64,000 bases of DNA from assembly GCF_947494755.1 (NCBI RefSeq), contig NZ_CANLVZ010000003.1, forward strand, positions 186,001 to 250,000. Direction: 5' to 3'. This document shows, in pieces, positions 54,634 to 63,993 of this stretch (position 1 is the stretch's first letter; every line of letters begins with the position of its first letter). The translations under genes and the position numbers were made by a program. The notes beneath the pieces are model-generated. The model was not told the DNA's origin and ran no database searches. It saw only the letters and a list, made by a program, of their open reading frames with translations. The stretch comes from an uncultured Tateyamaria sp. (GTDB taxonomy: Bacteria; Pseudomonadota; Alphaproteobacteria; Rhodobacterales; Rhodobacteraceae).

Positions 54634-55614
54634 ATGCAGGCCGACACCCATATTCCCGACAGCCTGATCTGGTACGGCGACGACCAGCCGGGCATCAAGC
54701 GGCATCGGGCCGGGCGCGGCTTCAGCTATGTCGGCCCCGACGGCACGAGGATTGATCGAGGGGCCGAGCGCAAACGGATCGAAGCACTTGCCGTTCCTCC
54801 CGCCTATGACAAGGTCTGGATCAGCCCACGCAAGAATGGTCACCTGCTTGCCACGGGATATGACGCGCGGGAGCGCAAGCAATACCGGTATCATCCTGAC
54901 TTCAGCGCCTTTCGGGCGGCGACCAAGTTTGATGATCTGGCGGCATTCGGAGCGATCCTGCCCCGTGTGCGGCGGCGGGTCCATGCGGCACTAACAGCCG
55001 AGGCGGGCGATGAAGAGTTTGCAATCGCTGCCGCCTTGCGCCTGATTGATCGGGCGTCACTGCGGATCGGCACACCGGACTACGCGGTGGACAACAATAC
55101 CTATGGCGCAACGACCCTGCGCGGGCGGCATCTGAAGCTGGACGGAAACACGGTGCGGCTGGATTATACCGCCAAGGGCGGCCAGCGGGTGCGCAAACGG
55201 CTGAATGACCGGACGCTAATGCGGGCGCTGGAAAAGATGGACGATCTGCCAGGTGGCGCGCTCATGCAATATTGCGACGAGGAGGGACAGTTGCGCCAGC
55301 TTGGCCCCGAGCAAGTCAACCGCTGGCTGCGGGGTGTTGCCGACCGCGAGGGGCTGACGGCCAAAACGTTTCGCACATGGAACGGTTCGGTTGCGGCCCT
55401 TGATGCGGCGCTGAACAGCGACGGCAAGGTGAGCATCAAAGCGATGGCAACCGCTGCGTCCGAAGTGCTGCACAACACGCCGACGATTGCGCGAAATTCC
55501 TATATCCACCCGGCGGTCATCGATCTGGCCGAAACCGGTGACCTGCCGAAAGTCCCCGACAGACCCACCGGGTTGCGCCAACCCGAACGGGCGCTCATGG
55601 CGCTTCTGTCTTGA
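54634..55614 (+). CDS. DNA topoisomerase IB (poxvirus/eukaryotic type)
   Basis: 326 residues. The N-terminal clamp domain contains GFSYVGPDGTRI and VWISPRKNGHLLATGYD; the catalytic domain has LRIGTPDYAVDNNTYGATTL, KTFRTWNGSVAALDA and the tyrosine nucleophile in ARNSYIHPAVI. It relaxes supercoils by a 3'-phosphotyrosine intermediate. Such enzymes are scattered among bacteria, probably by transfer, but base use here is like its neighbours. An upstream GTG at 54598 is a less likely start. Confidence 0.93.
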   Translation: MQADTHIPDSLIWYGDDQPGIKRHRAGRGFSYVGPDGTRIDRGAERKRIEALAVPPAYDKVWISPRKNGHLLATGYDARERKQYRYHPDFSAFRAATKFDDLAAFGAILPRVRRRVHAALTAEAGDEEFAIAAALRLIDRASLRIGTPDYAVDNNTYGATTLRGRHLKLDGNTVRLDYTAKGGQRVRKRLNDRTLMRALEKMDDLPGGALMQYCDEEGQLRQLGPEQVNRWLRGVADREGLTAKTFRTWNGSVAALDAALNSDGKVSIKAMATAASEVLHNTPTIARNSYIHPAVIDLAETGDLPKVPDRPTGLRQPERALMALLS

Positions 55615-55645
55615 CGCTTTGGCGTCAGGTCGCAAGGGTGTGACC

Positions 55646-56071
55646 ATGGACTACGACACGATAGATGCGGACCGGTTCGGGCGCGGTTTGCACGGCATCG
55701 GGCTGAACTTGCTTGTGCGGGATGTGGGGGCCGAGGTTGCGTTTCTGCAAGCGGTCTTCGGCATGACCACCCATCAGCCGACCGCCGATTTTGCAATCAT
55801 GTCCTATGGCGGGCAGGTGTTCCAACTCCACAGCGACGGAACCTATCATTCAAACCCCTTGCTCGGATTGCTGCCTGAAAACCCGCCACGCGGGGGTGGT
55901 ATCGAAATCCGGCTCTACGACACCGACCCCGAAGATGCAGTGGCGCGGGCCAAGGCGCATGGGGCGACCATTTTGCAAGAACCCACCGACAAACCGCACG
56001 GACTGCGCGAGGCGTATATTCTGTGCGAGAATGGCTACGCTTGGGTGCCGTCGCGCGGCAAAGACGCCTAG
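55646..56071 (+). CDS. VOC (glyoxalase-like) domain protein
   Basis: 141 residues, a single VOC module with beta-alpha-beta-beta-beta repeats: GLNLLVRDVGAEVAFLQAVFGM and GGQVFQLHSDGTYHSNPLLG, then GGIEIRLYDTDPEDAVARAK. Metal-ligand positions (H near start, E near end) are incomplete, so activity is uncertain. Start at 55646 follows a weak ribosome site; the frame is open inside the topoisomerase gene upstream. Confidence 0.78.
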   Translation: MDYDTIDADRFGRGLHGIGLNLLVRDVGAEVAFLQAVFGMTTHQPTADFAIMSYGGQVFQLHSDGTYHSNPLLGLLPENPPRGGGIEIRLYDTDPEDAVARAKAHGATILQEPTDKPHGLREAYILCENGYAWVPSRGKDA

Positions 56072-56122
56072 ATTCGATCTCGGCGCGTTTTTCCTAGACG
56101 GTCCGGCTAAAAAGGAGCTGTC

Positions 56123-56506
56123 ATGATCGACCATATCACATTTGGCGTGACAGATTTCGCGCGTTCCACAGAGTTTTATGATCGTGCGTTTGCCCCACTG
56201 GGCCTCAAGCGGCTGTTCAGCCTTCCCGAGGATGACGCTGATGAGGTCAATGTGACGGGCTACGGCGATGATCGTCCGTGGTTTTGGCTGGCCGAAGAAA
56301 AGGCGACGACCGGGCTGTTGCACGTGGCCTTGCAGGCGACCAGCCGCGCTGCTGTCGACGCGTTTCACGCGGCCGCAATCCGTGCGGGTGGTACAGACAA
56401 TGGCGCGCCGGGACTGCGCCCGCACTATCACCCCGACTACTATGCCGCCTTTGTGCTGGACCCGGACGGGCACAATATCGAGGCCATGTGCCCTACCCCA
56501 ACCTGA
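56123..56506 (+). CDS. VOC (glyoxalase-like) domain protein
   Basis: 127 residues. Its start IDHITFGVTDFARSTEFYDR and end YAAFVLDPDGHNIEAMC are the hallmark ends of VOC proteins with the conserved histidine and glutamate metal ligands (H4 and E near 121). A dioxygenase, lyase or resistance function cannot be chosen. AAAGGAG precedes the ATG. 51 bases from the previous VOC gene, with little sequence similarity to it. Confidence 0.88.
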   Translation: MIDHITFGVTDFARSTEFYDRAFAPLGLKRLFSLPEDDADEVNVTGYGDDRPWFWLAEEKATTGLLHVALQATSRAAVDAFHAAAIRAGGTDNGAPGLRPHYHPDYYAAFVLDPDGHNIEAMCPTPT

Positions 56507-56635
56507 CAATGGCTGTGCGGTTTGCGCCATCAACCGCACGCTTTGCCCGGCACGCAGGACATCAACGTCGCAAACAGGCTTGATCGCACCCCTGACCATC
56601 ATGCAGGCTTACCCTCAACAAAAGGGAGCACGCGC

Positions 56636-57391
56636 ATGGCAGTCACCGATCTTCGCCCGAACATGGACCACTGGCAGGAACGCGTGGACCTCGCTGCAGC
56701 CTTTCGCTGGACCGTGCGATTGAACATGCACGAGGCGGTTGCGAACCATTTTTCCCTCGCGATCAACGATGACGGCACAAAGTTCCTGATGAACCCGAAC
56801 CAGATGCACTTTTCGCGCATCAAGGCATCCGACCTGATCGTGGTTGATGCCAATGACCCGGCCAGTATGGAAGGGCCGGATGCGCCCGATCCGACCGCCT
56901 GGGGCCTGCATGGGGGTATGCACAAGTATTGCGCCCATGCCCGGTGCGCGATGCACGTGCATTCCCCCTATGCCACGGCTTTGGCGGCTTTGGCCGACAG
57001 CACCTTGCCACCCGTCGATCAGAACGGCTGCATGTTCTACAACCGGGTCGTCGTGGATGGCGATTATGGCGGGTTGGCTTTCGAGGAAGAAGGTGAACGC
57101 TGCGCCAAGCTGTTCGACGACCCGAAGAAAAAGGTCATGGTGATGGGCAATCACGGCATCATGGTGCTGGGTGACACCGTGGCGGACACCTTCAACCGGA
57201 TGTTCTATTTCGAGCGGGCCTGCCAGACCTACCTGCTGGCCCTGCACACCGGCAAACCGCTGCGGATCATCCCCGACGATGTGGCCGAAAAGACCGCGCA
57301 GGAAATCGAAGACTACCCCGAACAGGACGAACGCCATCTGGCTGAACTGAAGGCGATTCTGGACGAGGAAGGGGCCAGCTATGCAAGCTGA
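56636..57391 (+). CDS. Class II aldolase/adducin family protein
   Basis: 251 residues. The zinc site is visible as HKYCAHARCAMHVHSPYATA (histidine pair) and MGNHGIMVLGDTV; the N-terminal LNMHEAVANHFSLAIND matches the family. Relatives include fuculose-phosphate aldolase and decarboxylases, but this subgroup (adducin-like) has no set substrate. AAGGGAG before the ATG at 56636 gives the start. Its last 11 bases overlap the sterol-desaturase-like gene. Confidence 0.86.
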   Translation: MAVTDLRPNMDHWQERVDLAAAFRWTVRLNMHEAVANHFSLAINDDGTKFLMNPNQMHFSRIKASDLIVVDANDPASMEGPDAPDPTAWGLHGGMHKYCAHARCAMHVHSPYATALAALADSTLPPVDQNGCMFYNRVVVDGDYGGLAFEEEGERCAKLFDDPKKKVMVMGNHGIMVLGDTVADTFNRMFYFERACQTYLLALHTGKPLRIIPDDVAEKTAQEIEDYPEQDERHLAELKAILDEEGASYAS

Positions 57392-58370
57392 TGCCGAAGC
57401 CAAAGAAGCCGCGCGCTGGAACCACCGCCCGCCCACGCCTATTGCGCAGAACCCGTTGTTTCAGTGGCCGCCGCGGCCCATGGCGATTTTTCGCTGGTAC
57501 GCCGCCTTCTGGTTCGAGATTTCGACGACGACCCTGTGCCTTGTGCTGGCCCTTGGCACCTATTTCCTGATCCTGCCGGATCTGGCGCAGATGCAGACAT
57601 TCTCGCCGGGGTGGATGATCCGGGTGTGGCTTGCCAATCTGGTGCCGCAATGCCTGATCGCAGGTGGGTTGCACTATTGGCTGATCACCTGGAAAAAACA
57701 GGGCGACGAGAGCAAGTTTGACCCGCGGGATCAGAACCGCAACAACGGGTCGTTCACCTTCAACAACCAGGTCCTCGACAACATGTTCTGGCACATCGCG
57801 TCCGGCATCACGCTATGGAGCCTCGCGCAGATCGGTGTGTTCTGGATGATGGCAAATGGCTACGCGCCGACGCTGCTGTTTCCTGACAACCCGGTCTGGT
57901 TTGTGGCTGCTTTCGTGCTGATCCCGATTTGGTCGAGCTTCCACTTTTACTGGATCCACAGGGCGCTGCATTGGCCGCCGCTTTATAAGTTGGCGCACAG
58001 CCTGCACCACCGCAATGTGAACGTCGGCCCGTGGTCGGGCATTGCGATGCACCCGGTGGAACACGCGCTGTTCTACACGAATTTCCTAATCCATCTGGTG
58101 ATGCCGACGCATCCGATCCACCTGATGTTCCATGGCTATGTGCAGTCGACCCATCCCGTGTTTTCCCACTCGGGGTTCGAAAACCTGATGGTCAAGGACA
58201 GTCCGCAACTGCGCATGGGCGTGTTCTTTCACCAACTCCATCACCGCTATTTCGAGTGCAACTACGGAACAGTCGAAATGCCCTGGGATCGTTGGTTTGG
58301 CAGCTATCACGATGGCACCGGTGAGGCGACTGAAGAGGCCCGCGCGCGCAAGAAGCAGATGTATACCTAG
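57381..58370 (+). CDS. Sterol desaturase / fatty acid hydroxylase-family membrane protein
   Basis: 329 residues with about four membrane helices. The eight-histidine di-iron motifs are present: HRALH, HSLHHRN and HQLHHRYFECN. The family hydroxylates or desaturates lipids and sterols; bacteria of this group have no sterols, so a fatty-acid-like or terpenoid substrate is more likely. It is coupled to the aldolase by an 11-base overlap and ends 4 bases into the convergent methyltransferase. Confidence 0.88.
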   Translation: MQADAEAKEAARWNHRPPTPIAQNPLFQWPPRPMAIFRWYAAFWFEISTTTLCLVLALGTYFLILPDLAQMQTFSPGWMIRVWLANLVPQCLIAGGLHYWLITWKKQGDESKFDPRDQNRNNGSFTFNNQVLDNMFWHIASGITLWSLAQIGVFWMMANGYAPTLLFPDNPVWFVAAFVLIPIWSSFHFYWIHRALHWPPLYKLAHSLHHRNVNVGPWSGIAMHPVEHALFYTNFLIHLVMPTHPIHLMFHGYVQSTHPVFSHSGFENLMVKDSPQLRMGVFFHQLHHRYFECNYGTVEMPWDRWFGSYHDGTGEATEEARARKKQMYT

Positions 58371-58993
58371 GACTTGCGGAACGCCAAAAGCAGGGCGGTG
58401 TCGCGCGCATGTGGTCCGCTGGCGTCTGGCGAGTAGATTGCGACCTCGGTGTGCGACAGGGCGGTGATCTGCGGTGCGAGATCGGCCATCTTCGCCTCGA
58501 AACCGGCGGCACCGTAGTGTTGGGCATTGACCGATATCACGATCCAGCCGCCGGGGCGCACAACGCTCAGGATTGCATCGATGCCCTCGGGGCCAACATG
58601 GCCGTTGGTGAATGTGCCGGAGCTGACAGCCCCTTGATAAGGCGCACCGGGGGCCTGAAACCCATTCAGGATGTTGCTGGTAAACAAGGTGCGGTAGATG
58701 TCCTTGGCGCGCGCAACCTCAAGCATCTCGGGCGAGATGTCCGTCGCATCAACCGGCTCGATCCCTTGGGCACGCAGTGCGGCACCGCACAGACCGGTTC
58801 CGGCCCCCACATCCAGCACAGGCCCAAACCCGCCCATGAGGGCAAAATGGCGCGCGACGGCCTTATGCAGAATGTACCCGTTCGCCTGCGCAAACCCCAC
58901 GTCATAAGTATCCGCCCAATCGCGATAGAGGGCAACGGAGTCCTCGGATGTCTTTAGCCCATATGCACGGTTCAGGTCAGGATCATCTGTCAT
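58367..58993 (-). CDS. Class I SAM-dependent methyltransferase
   Basis: 208 residues. Motif I is VLDVGAGTGLCGAALRAQG, followed by DATDISPEMLEVARAKDIY and PGGWIVISVNAQH. The N-terminal AYGLKTSEDSVALYRDWADT is like the METTL27/Williams-Beuren-type methyltransferases. The substrate is unknown. Convergent with the sterol-desaturase-like gene by 4 bases. Confidence 0.84.
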   Translation of the reverse strand: MTDDPDLNRAYGLKTSEDSVALYRDWADTYDVGFAQANGYILHKAVARHFALMGGFGPVLDVGAGTGLCGAALRAQGIEPVDATDISPEMLEVARAKDIYRTLFTSNILNGFQAPGAPYQGAVSSGTFTNGHVGPEGIDAILSVVRPGGWIVISVNAQHYGAAGFEAKMADLAPQITALSHTEVAIYSPDASGPHARDTALLLAFRKS

Positions 58994-59068
58994 GCCACGA
59001 TTAGGCAAAGCCGCGCCCGTTTTGGCAAGGGGCTTGTCCCGACGCGATGCACAGGCCACCTATGAGGG

Positions 59069-59926
59069 ATGACCAAGACTCTGCTTTCGTTCGGCCACGG
59101 ATACTCTGCCAAGGCCCTCACCACCTTGCTGCTGCCCCAAGGCTGGCAGATCATCGGCACAATCCGCAGCGCGGACAAGGCGGATGCGTTGGCTGACACG
59201 GGCATCACTTCGATGGTTTTTCCCGGCGCGGATATGGCGGCGGCGATCCAGGCTGCGACCCATCTGTTAATTTCTGCTGGACCGGATGGAGAGGGCGATC
59301 CGGTCTTGCGAGACGTCGGTGACATGATCAAGGCGCGTGCAACCGCGTTTGAATGGGTCGGATACTTGTCTACTACCGGGGTCTATGGCGACCACCAGGG
59401 CGGTTGGGTGGATGAGACCACGGCGCTCACCCCCAGCACTCGGCGCGGACAGTGGCGCGCTGAGGCTGAAGGCGCGTGGGCCGCGATCCCCGGACTACCG
59501 CTGCACATCTTTCGGCTTGCCGGGATTTACGGGCCCGGGCGTGGTCCGTTCGCCAAAGTGCGGGCTGGCACCGCGCGACGGATCATAAAAAAGGATCAGG
59601 TGTTTTCCCGCACCCATGTCGAAGATATCGCGCAAATCGTTGCGGCTTCGATCGCGCAACCCAACCCCGGCGCAATCTACAATGTCTGCGATGATGACCC
59701 GGCACCACCACAGGACGTGATCGGGCACGCGGCAGACCTTCTGGGTCTGCCCTTGCCCCCCGCAGAGGACTTTGAGACGGCCGACATGACACCCATGGCG
59801 CGCAGTTTCTACGCTGAAAGCAAGCGGGTCCGGAACGATCGGATCAAGGAGGAGTTGGGTATCACGCTGCGCTATCCAACCTATAAGGAGGGGCTTGCCG
59901 CCCTGCTGACCGATGACTTTGACTGA
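59069..59926 (+). CDS. Epimerase-like SDR (YeeZ type)
   Basis: 285 residues. The N-terminal LSFGHGYSAKALTTLLLPQG is a YeeZ-style dinucleotide motif, followed by LSTTGVYGDHQGGWVDE. The SDR YxxxK is not intact, as in other YeeZ-like proteins, so catalytic activity is doubtful. It overlaps exoD by 14 bases. Reported YeeZ links are to cell shape, but function is unknown here. Confidence 0.82.
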   Translation: MTKTLLSFGHGYSAKALTTLLLPQGWQIIGTIRSADKADALADTGITSMVFPGADMAAAIQAATHLLISAGPDGEGDPVLRDVGDMIKARATAFEWVGYLSTTGVYGDHQGGWVDETTALTPSTRRGQWRAEAEGAWAAIPGLPLHIFRLAGIYGPGRGPFAKVRAGTARRIIKKDQVFSRTHVEDIAQIVAASIAQPNPGAIYNVCDDDPAPPQDVIGHAADLLGLPLPPAEDFETADMTPMARSFYAESKRVRNDRIKEELGITLRYPTYKEGLAALLTDDFD

Positions 59927-60506
59927 AGATCAGACCCTGGGTCACCTGCTTGACCAAATGGACATGGCGGCAGATGGCACTGAGGTGTCGGTGCAGGACG
60001 TGCTGGACCAGATCGGTGATCGGTCAATCATGCCGGTCGTGTTGGTCATCGCCCTCGCTCTGATTTCGCCCCTGTCGGGCATTCCTGGTGTGCCCACAAT
60101 CTCAGCGATCATTATCCTGTTGATTATCGGCCAATCACTTGCTGGTCGACAACATCTTTGGCTTCCGGGGTTTTTGCGCAATCGGTGTGTGCGGGCTGAT
60201 CGCATGGAAAAGGCCGTGGCGTTCCTGCGCCGACCAGCGGCTTGGGTGGACCGCCGCTCGGCTGTGCGGTTGCGTATTCTGACATCCGGGCCGTGGCGGT
60301 TCGTGACGTTGATCGCTTGCATGGTGGTGGCCATGATCTGGCCGTTTCTTGAGCTGATTCCGTTCATGACCACCATAGGCGCGACTGCGGTGGCTTTCAT
60401 GTCGTTCGGATTGCTGACCCGCGATGGTCTTTATGTGCTGTGTGGCTATGGGGTGGGGGCTTTGTTGATCGGGTTGGCGTTGGTCTTGTTTAAGGCCGCG
60501 ATCTGA
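59913..60506 (+). CDS. ExoD-family membrane protein
   Basis: 197 residues. The cytoplasmic N-terminus (SVQDVLDQIGDRSIMPVVLV) runs into hydrophobic segments with the ExoD motif SPLSGIPGVPTISAIIILLI and a C-terminal hydrophobic pair. ExoD affects exopolysaccharide and alkaline tolerance in Rhizobium. Coupled with the SDR. Its last 61 bases overlap the end of the next gene on the opposite strand. Confidence 0.88.
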   Translation: MTLTEDQTLGHLLDQMDMAADGTEVSVQDVLDQIGDRSIMPVVLVIALALISPLSGIPGVPTISAIIILLIIGQSLAGRQHLWLPGFLRNRCVRADRMEKAVAFLRRPAAWVDRRSAVRLRILTSGPWRFVTLIACMVVAMIWPFLELIPFMTTIGATAVAFMSFGLLTRDGLYVLCGYGVGALLIGLALVLFKAAI

Positions 60507-61150
60507 GGGCGGGCAAAGCGGTAAAGCACGGCACCCACCAGGCCGAAGACAACCAGCAGACCTATCGCCGTCCCTGCATTCACGGCGTAGAATCCGGCCC
60601 GATCCGCCCATTCCATCGAGTTCAGGAACGGGTAGGGCAGTCCGCTCGTCACGGACCCGAGCGGTTTGTCGTTGAACCGCTGCACGAACAGTTCGGCCCA
60701 CGCCACATAGGCCCCAATGATCAGCAACAATGGGATGGCCGCACGCCAGACGCGGCGAAACACGCAGGCGATAAACAGCGCGTCAATGATTTGCAGCACA
60801 GGCCCCAACCCATGCAGATAGTATTCCAGATACCAGATGATCTGCCCATTGCCATTCACCAGCGACGGGTCGGTGAAATAGAGCCGCCAATAGAGAAACA
60901 CGACCATCACGTTCAGCACGGCAGCGCACATGGCGGTGACTTCATGGCGGCGGGTGATCCGGTGTTCGCTCAGCGCCAGCATACGGCTGGCCGAATAGAA
61001 GGACAGAAACAATGCCCAGATTGTAAGGTATCGAAACGGGCCGCCCGGACCGGACCACGACCCCAGAAATATCTGATGCAGGCAGTATCCTGCTGCCAGC
61101 AAAAAGACGATCCAGCGGTAGGTGACAATGGCGCGCGCATGTATGTTCAT
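60446..61150 (-). CDS. FAR-17a/AIG1-like (Pr6Pr-type) membrane protein
   Basis: 234 residues, six or so membrane helices. The conserved pattern of the family appears as YLEYYLHGLGPVLQIIDALF (with the histidine) and GLPYPFLN. Eukaryotic AIG1/ADTRP proteins are threonine hydrolases of fatty acid esters of hydroxy fatty acids; bacterial members are uncharacterised. The C-terminal coding end overlaps exoD by 61 bases tail to tail. ATG at 61150 is used; an in-frame codon exists at 61168. Confidence 0.68.
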   Translation of the reverse strand: MNIHARAIVTYRWIVFLLAAGYCLHQIFLGSWSGPGGPFRYLTIWALFLSFYSASRMLALSEHRITRRHEVTAMCAAVLNVMVVFLYWRLYFTDPSLVNGNGQIIWYLEYYLHGLGPVLQIIDALFIACVFRRVWRAAIPLLLIIGAYVAWAELFVQRFNDKPLGSVTSGLPYPFLNSMEWADRAGFYAVNAGTAIGLLVVFGLVGAVLYRFARPQIAALNKTNANPINKAPTP

Positions 61151-61188
61151 CGCTCCAGCGTGGCCCAAGGGTCGCGCCGGTGCAAGCT

Positions 61189-63117
61189 TCAGGCACGCAC
61201 TTCGCCGAGTGACGCTACGCCAAGCAGGTTCAGCACTTTGGCCTCGATATGTTCGGCGTTCATGCCTGCGACGGCGTACATATCCGCCGGCCCCGCCTGA
61301 TCGATAAAGATGTCGGGCAGCACCATGGACCGGTATTTGAGGCCCGTGTCGAACACGCCCTCTTCGGCGAGCAGTTGGGCAACGTGGCTGCCAAAGCCGC
61401 CTATGGCCCCCTCTTCAATGGTGATCAGCGCGTTGTGCCGTGCGGCCAGATCAAGGATCAGATCGCGATCAAGTGGTTTGGCAAAGCGTGCATCGGCGAT
61501 GGTGGGTGTGATCCCCTTGGCGGTCAGACTTTCGGCGGCCTTTTCCACCTCGGACAGACGCGTGCCGAAGGACAGCAGCGCAATGCCTGTCCCCTCCTTG
61601 ATGATCCGGCCCTTGCCGATTTCAAGCGGGGTGCCGCGTTCGGGCATGTCCACGCCCGTGCCTTCACCGCGCGGAAACCGGAACGCGATAGGCCCGGTGT
61701 CATGCGCCGCTGCGGTGGCGACCATATGCGCGAGTTCAGCTTCATCTGCCGCTGCCATGACCACAAAGCCCGGCAGGTTCGACAGATAAGATATATCGAA
61801 GGCTCCTGCATGGGTCGCGCCATCAGCGCCCACAAGCCCGGCTCGGTCGATGGCAAAGCGCACAGGCAACCGCTGGATCGCCACATCATGCACCACCTGA
61901 TCGTACCCGCGTTGCAGGAAGGTCGAATACATCGTGCAAAACGGCTTCATCCCACCCGCGGCAAGTGCGGCCGAAAACGTGACACCGTGCTGTTCCGCGA
62001 TGCCGACATCAAAACAGCGGCTCGGGTAACGCTCAGCAAAAAGGTTCAGGCCCGTGCCATCCGGCATGGCGGCAGTGACTGCGCAAATCTTGTCGTCGTC
62101 CTGTGCGGCCTTCACCAGATGTTCGGCAAATACTTTGGTGTAGCTGGGCGCGTTGCTGGCTGCCTTCTTTTGTTCGCCTGTGACCACGTCGAATTTCGCA
62201 GTCGCATGGCCCTTGTCGCGCGCCGTTTCGGCAGGGGCATATCCCTTCCCCTTTTTCGTCAGCACATGGATCAGGATCGGGCCGCGCGCACGTTCCTTGA
62301 CGGTGCGCAGAACGGGCAGCAATTGGTCCATGTTGTGCCCGTCGATGGGGCCAAGATAGCTGAACCCCAACTCTTCGAACAGAGTTCCACCCACGGCCAT
62401 GCCCTTGAGCATTTCCTTCGCGCGCTTGGCCCCTTCGCGGAAGGGTTCGGGCAACAGGCTGACTGCACCCTTGGCGGCGGCCTTGAAATCCTGAAACGGG
62501 TTTTGGGCATATAGCCGCGATAGATAGGAGGACATCGCCCCGACTGGCGGTGCAATGCTCATCTCGTTGTCGTTCAGGATCACGATCAGGCGTTTGCCCA
62601 AGTGACCGGCGTTGTTCAGCGCCTCATATGCCATGCCCGCGCTCATCGACCCGTCGCCGATAACTGCGATGGCATCGCCTGCGCCCTCCGGGGTGACCCC
62701 GCCCAGATCGCGCGCAACGGCAAAGCCCAAGGCGGCGCTGATCGAGGTCGAGGAATGGGCTGCCCCAAACGGGTCATATGGCGACTCGGCGCGTTTCGTG
62801 AAGCCGCTCAACCCGTCTTTCATGCGCAGAGTGCGGATGCGATCGCGCCGTTCGGTCAGAATCTTGTGGGGATAGCATTGGTGCCCCACATCCCAGATCA
62901 GCTTGTCGCGCGGAGTGTCGAACACGGCGTGTAAGGCGACCGTCAACTCAACCACACCAAGGCCCGCGCCCAGATGCCCACCTGTCACAGAGACCGCTGA
63001 AATCGTCTCGGCCCGGACTTCGTCCGCGACCTGGCGCAGTTGCGCATCTGACAGATGTTTCAGATCAGCGGGGCGCTGGATCATATCCAGCAGCGGGGTG
63101 TCGGGGCGATCGGTCAT
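61189..63117 (-). CDS. dxs: 1-deoxy-D-xylulose-5-phosphate synthase
   Basis: 642 residues. It has the thiamine diphosphate motif [20 protein letters not shown] plus [16 protein letters not shown], the catalytic histidine region [13 protein letters not shown], and a transketolase C-terminal domain. It condenses pyruvate and glyceraldehyde-3-phosphate, the first step of the MEP pathway. ispA lies 9 bases upstream; co-transcription is likely, linking the entry step with prenyl chain synthesis. Confidence 0.96.
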   Translation of the reverse strand: MTDRPDTPLLDMIQRPADLKHLSDAQLRQVADEVRAETISAVSVTGGHLGAGLGVVELTVALHAVFDTPRDKLIWDVGHQCYPHKILTERRDRIRTLRMKDGLSGFTKRAESPYDPFGAAHSSTSISAALGFAVARDLGGVTPEGAGDAIAVIGDGSMSAGMAYEALNNAGHLGKRLIVILNDNEMSIAPPVGAMSSYLSRLYAQNPFQDFKAAAKGAVSLLPEPFREGAKRAKEMLKGMAVGGTLFEELGFSYLGPIDGHNMDQLLPVLRTVKERARGPILIHVLTKKGKGYAPAETARDKGHATAKFDVVTGEQKKAASNAPSYTKVFAEHLVKAAQDDDKICAVTAAMPDGTGLNLFAERYPSRCFDVGIAEQHGVTFSAALAAGGMKPFCTMYSTFLQRGYDQVVHDVAIQRLPVRFAIDRAGLVGADGATHAGAFDISYLSNLPGFVVMAAADEAELAHMVATAAAHDTGPIAFRFPRGEGTGVDMPERGTPLEIGKGRIIKEGTGIALLSFGTRLSEVEKAAESLTAKGITPTIADARFAKPLDRDLILDLAARHNALITIEEGAIGGFGSHVAQLLAEEGVFDTGLKYRSMVLPDIFIDQAGPADMYAVAGMNAEHIEAKVLNLLGVASLGEVRA

Positions 63118-63126
63118 CAGGTGTCT

Positions 63127-63993
63127 CTAACTCGTGCGGGTAACAACAAAGCGGGCAGTGTCCCGCAATATGTCGCCGTCCGCTCGGTATATATCTAACG
63201 CATCGCAGGCCTCAGTCACCAGATCATCTGCGCGGCGTTTCGCCTCGTCCAGCCCAAGCAGCGACACGAAGGTGGCCTTGCCCGCATCGGCGTCCTTGCT
63301 GGTGGCCTTGCCCATCGCTTCGGCGTCGCTGGTCACGTCCAGCACATCGTCCGCAATCTGAAAGGCGAGGCCAAGCGCGCGGGAATAGGTTTGCAGCGGG
63401 GTCAGATCCGCGCCCGCCATGCGCGCCCCGGCGGTGGCGGACCATTCGATCAAGGCCCCCGTCTTACCGCGTTGCAGGGCGGTGATCTGATCAAGGGTCA
63501 ACGGGGTGTTTGCCGTTTCCGCCGCAATGTCCAAGGCTTGGCCCAGAACCATGCCCTGCGCACCGGAGGCGCGCGCCAAGGACAGCGACAGGTCGGCGCG
63601 CACATCGCCACGGCCCACGTCCGGGTGTGATACCAATTCAAAAGCCAGAGTTTGCAGCGCATCTCCGGCCAGCACGGCAGTGGCCTCGTCCCATTTTACA
63701 TGAACGGTGGGCGCGCCGCGCCGCAGATCGTCGTCGTCCATGCAAGGCAGGTCGTCGTGCACCAGCGAATAGGCGTGCTGCGCCTCGATTCCCGTCGCGG
63801 GCCAGATCGCGGCTGCGGGATCGATCCCGTGCAATCGTGCGCTTTCGAGCACCATGAATCCACGCAGGCGTTTGCCGCCATTGGTCGCATGGGCCATCGC
63901 GTGCACCACGGGCAGATCATCAAACGTGCTCAGGACGGCGTCAAATTGCGCCTGAATGGCTGTACCAGCCTCGGTAAGTTTTTGGCGAAGCAT
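63127..63993 (-). CDS. ispA: Farnesyl diphosphate synthase (polyprenyl synthetase)
   Basis: 288 residues. First aspartate-rich motif DDLPCMDDD and second AFQIADDVLDV are intact, with GGKRLRGFMV before them. Chain-length context (small residues before the first motif) fits geranyl/farnesyl diphosphate synthesis. It starts 7 bases from the right edge, so xseB, the usual upstream neighbour, would lie outside the window. The gene appears complete. Confidence 0.93.
   Translation of the reverse strand: MLRQKLTEAGTAIQAQFDAVLSTFDDLPVVHAMAHATNGGKRLRGFMVLESARLHGIDPAAAIWPATGIEAQHAYSLVHDDLPCMDDDDLRRGAPTVHVKWDEATAVLAGDALQTLAFELVSHPDVGRGDVRADLSLSLARASGAQGMVLGQALDIAAETANTPLTLDQITALQRGKTGALIEWSATAGARMAGADLTPLQTYSRALGLAFQIADDVLDVTSDAEAMGKATSKDADAGKATFVSLLGLDEAKRRADDLVTEACDALDIYRADGDILRDTARFVVTRTS

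Noticed and set aside
61249-62514. 421-codon plus-strand frame opposite dxs
   Set aside because: dxs is complete with all motifs on the minus strand; this frame has no recognisable domain.
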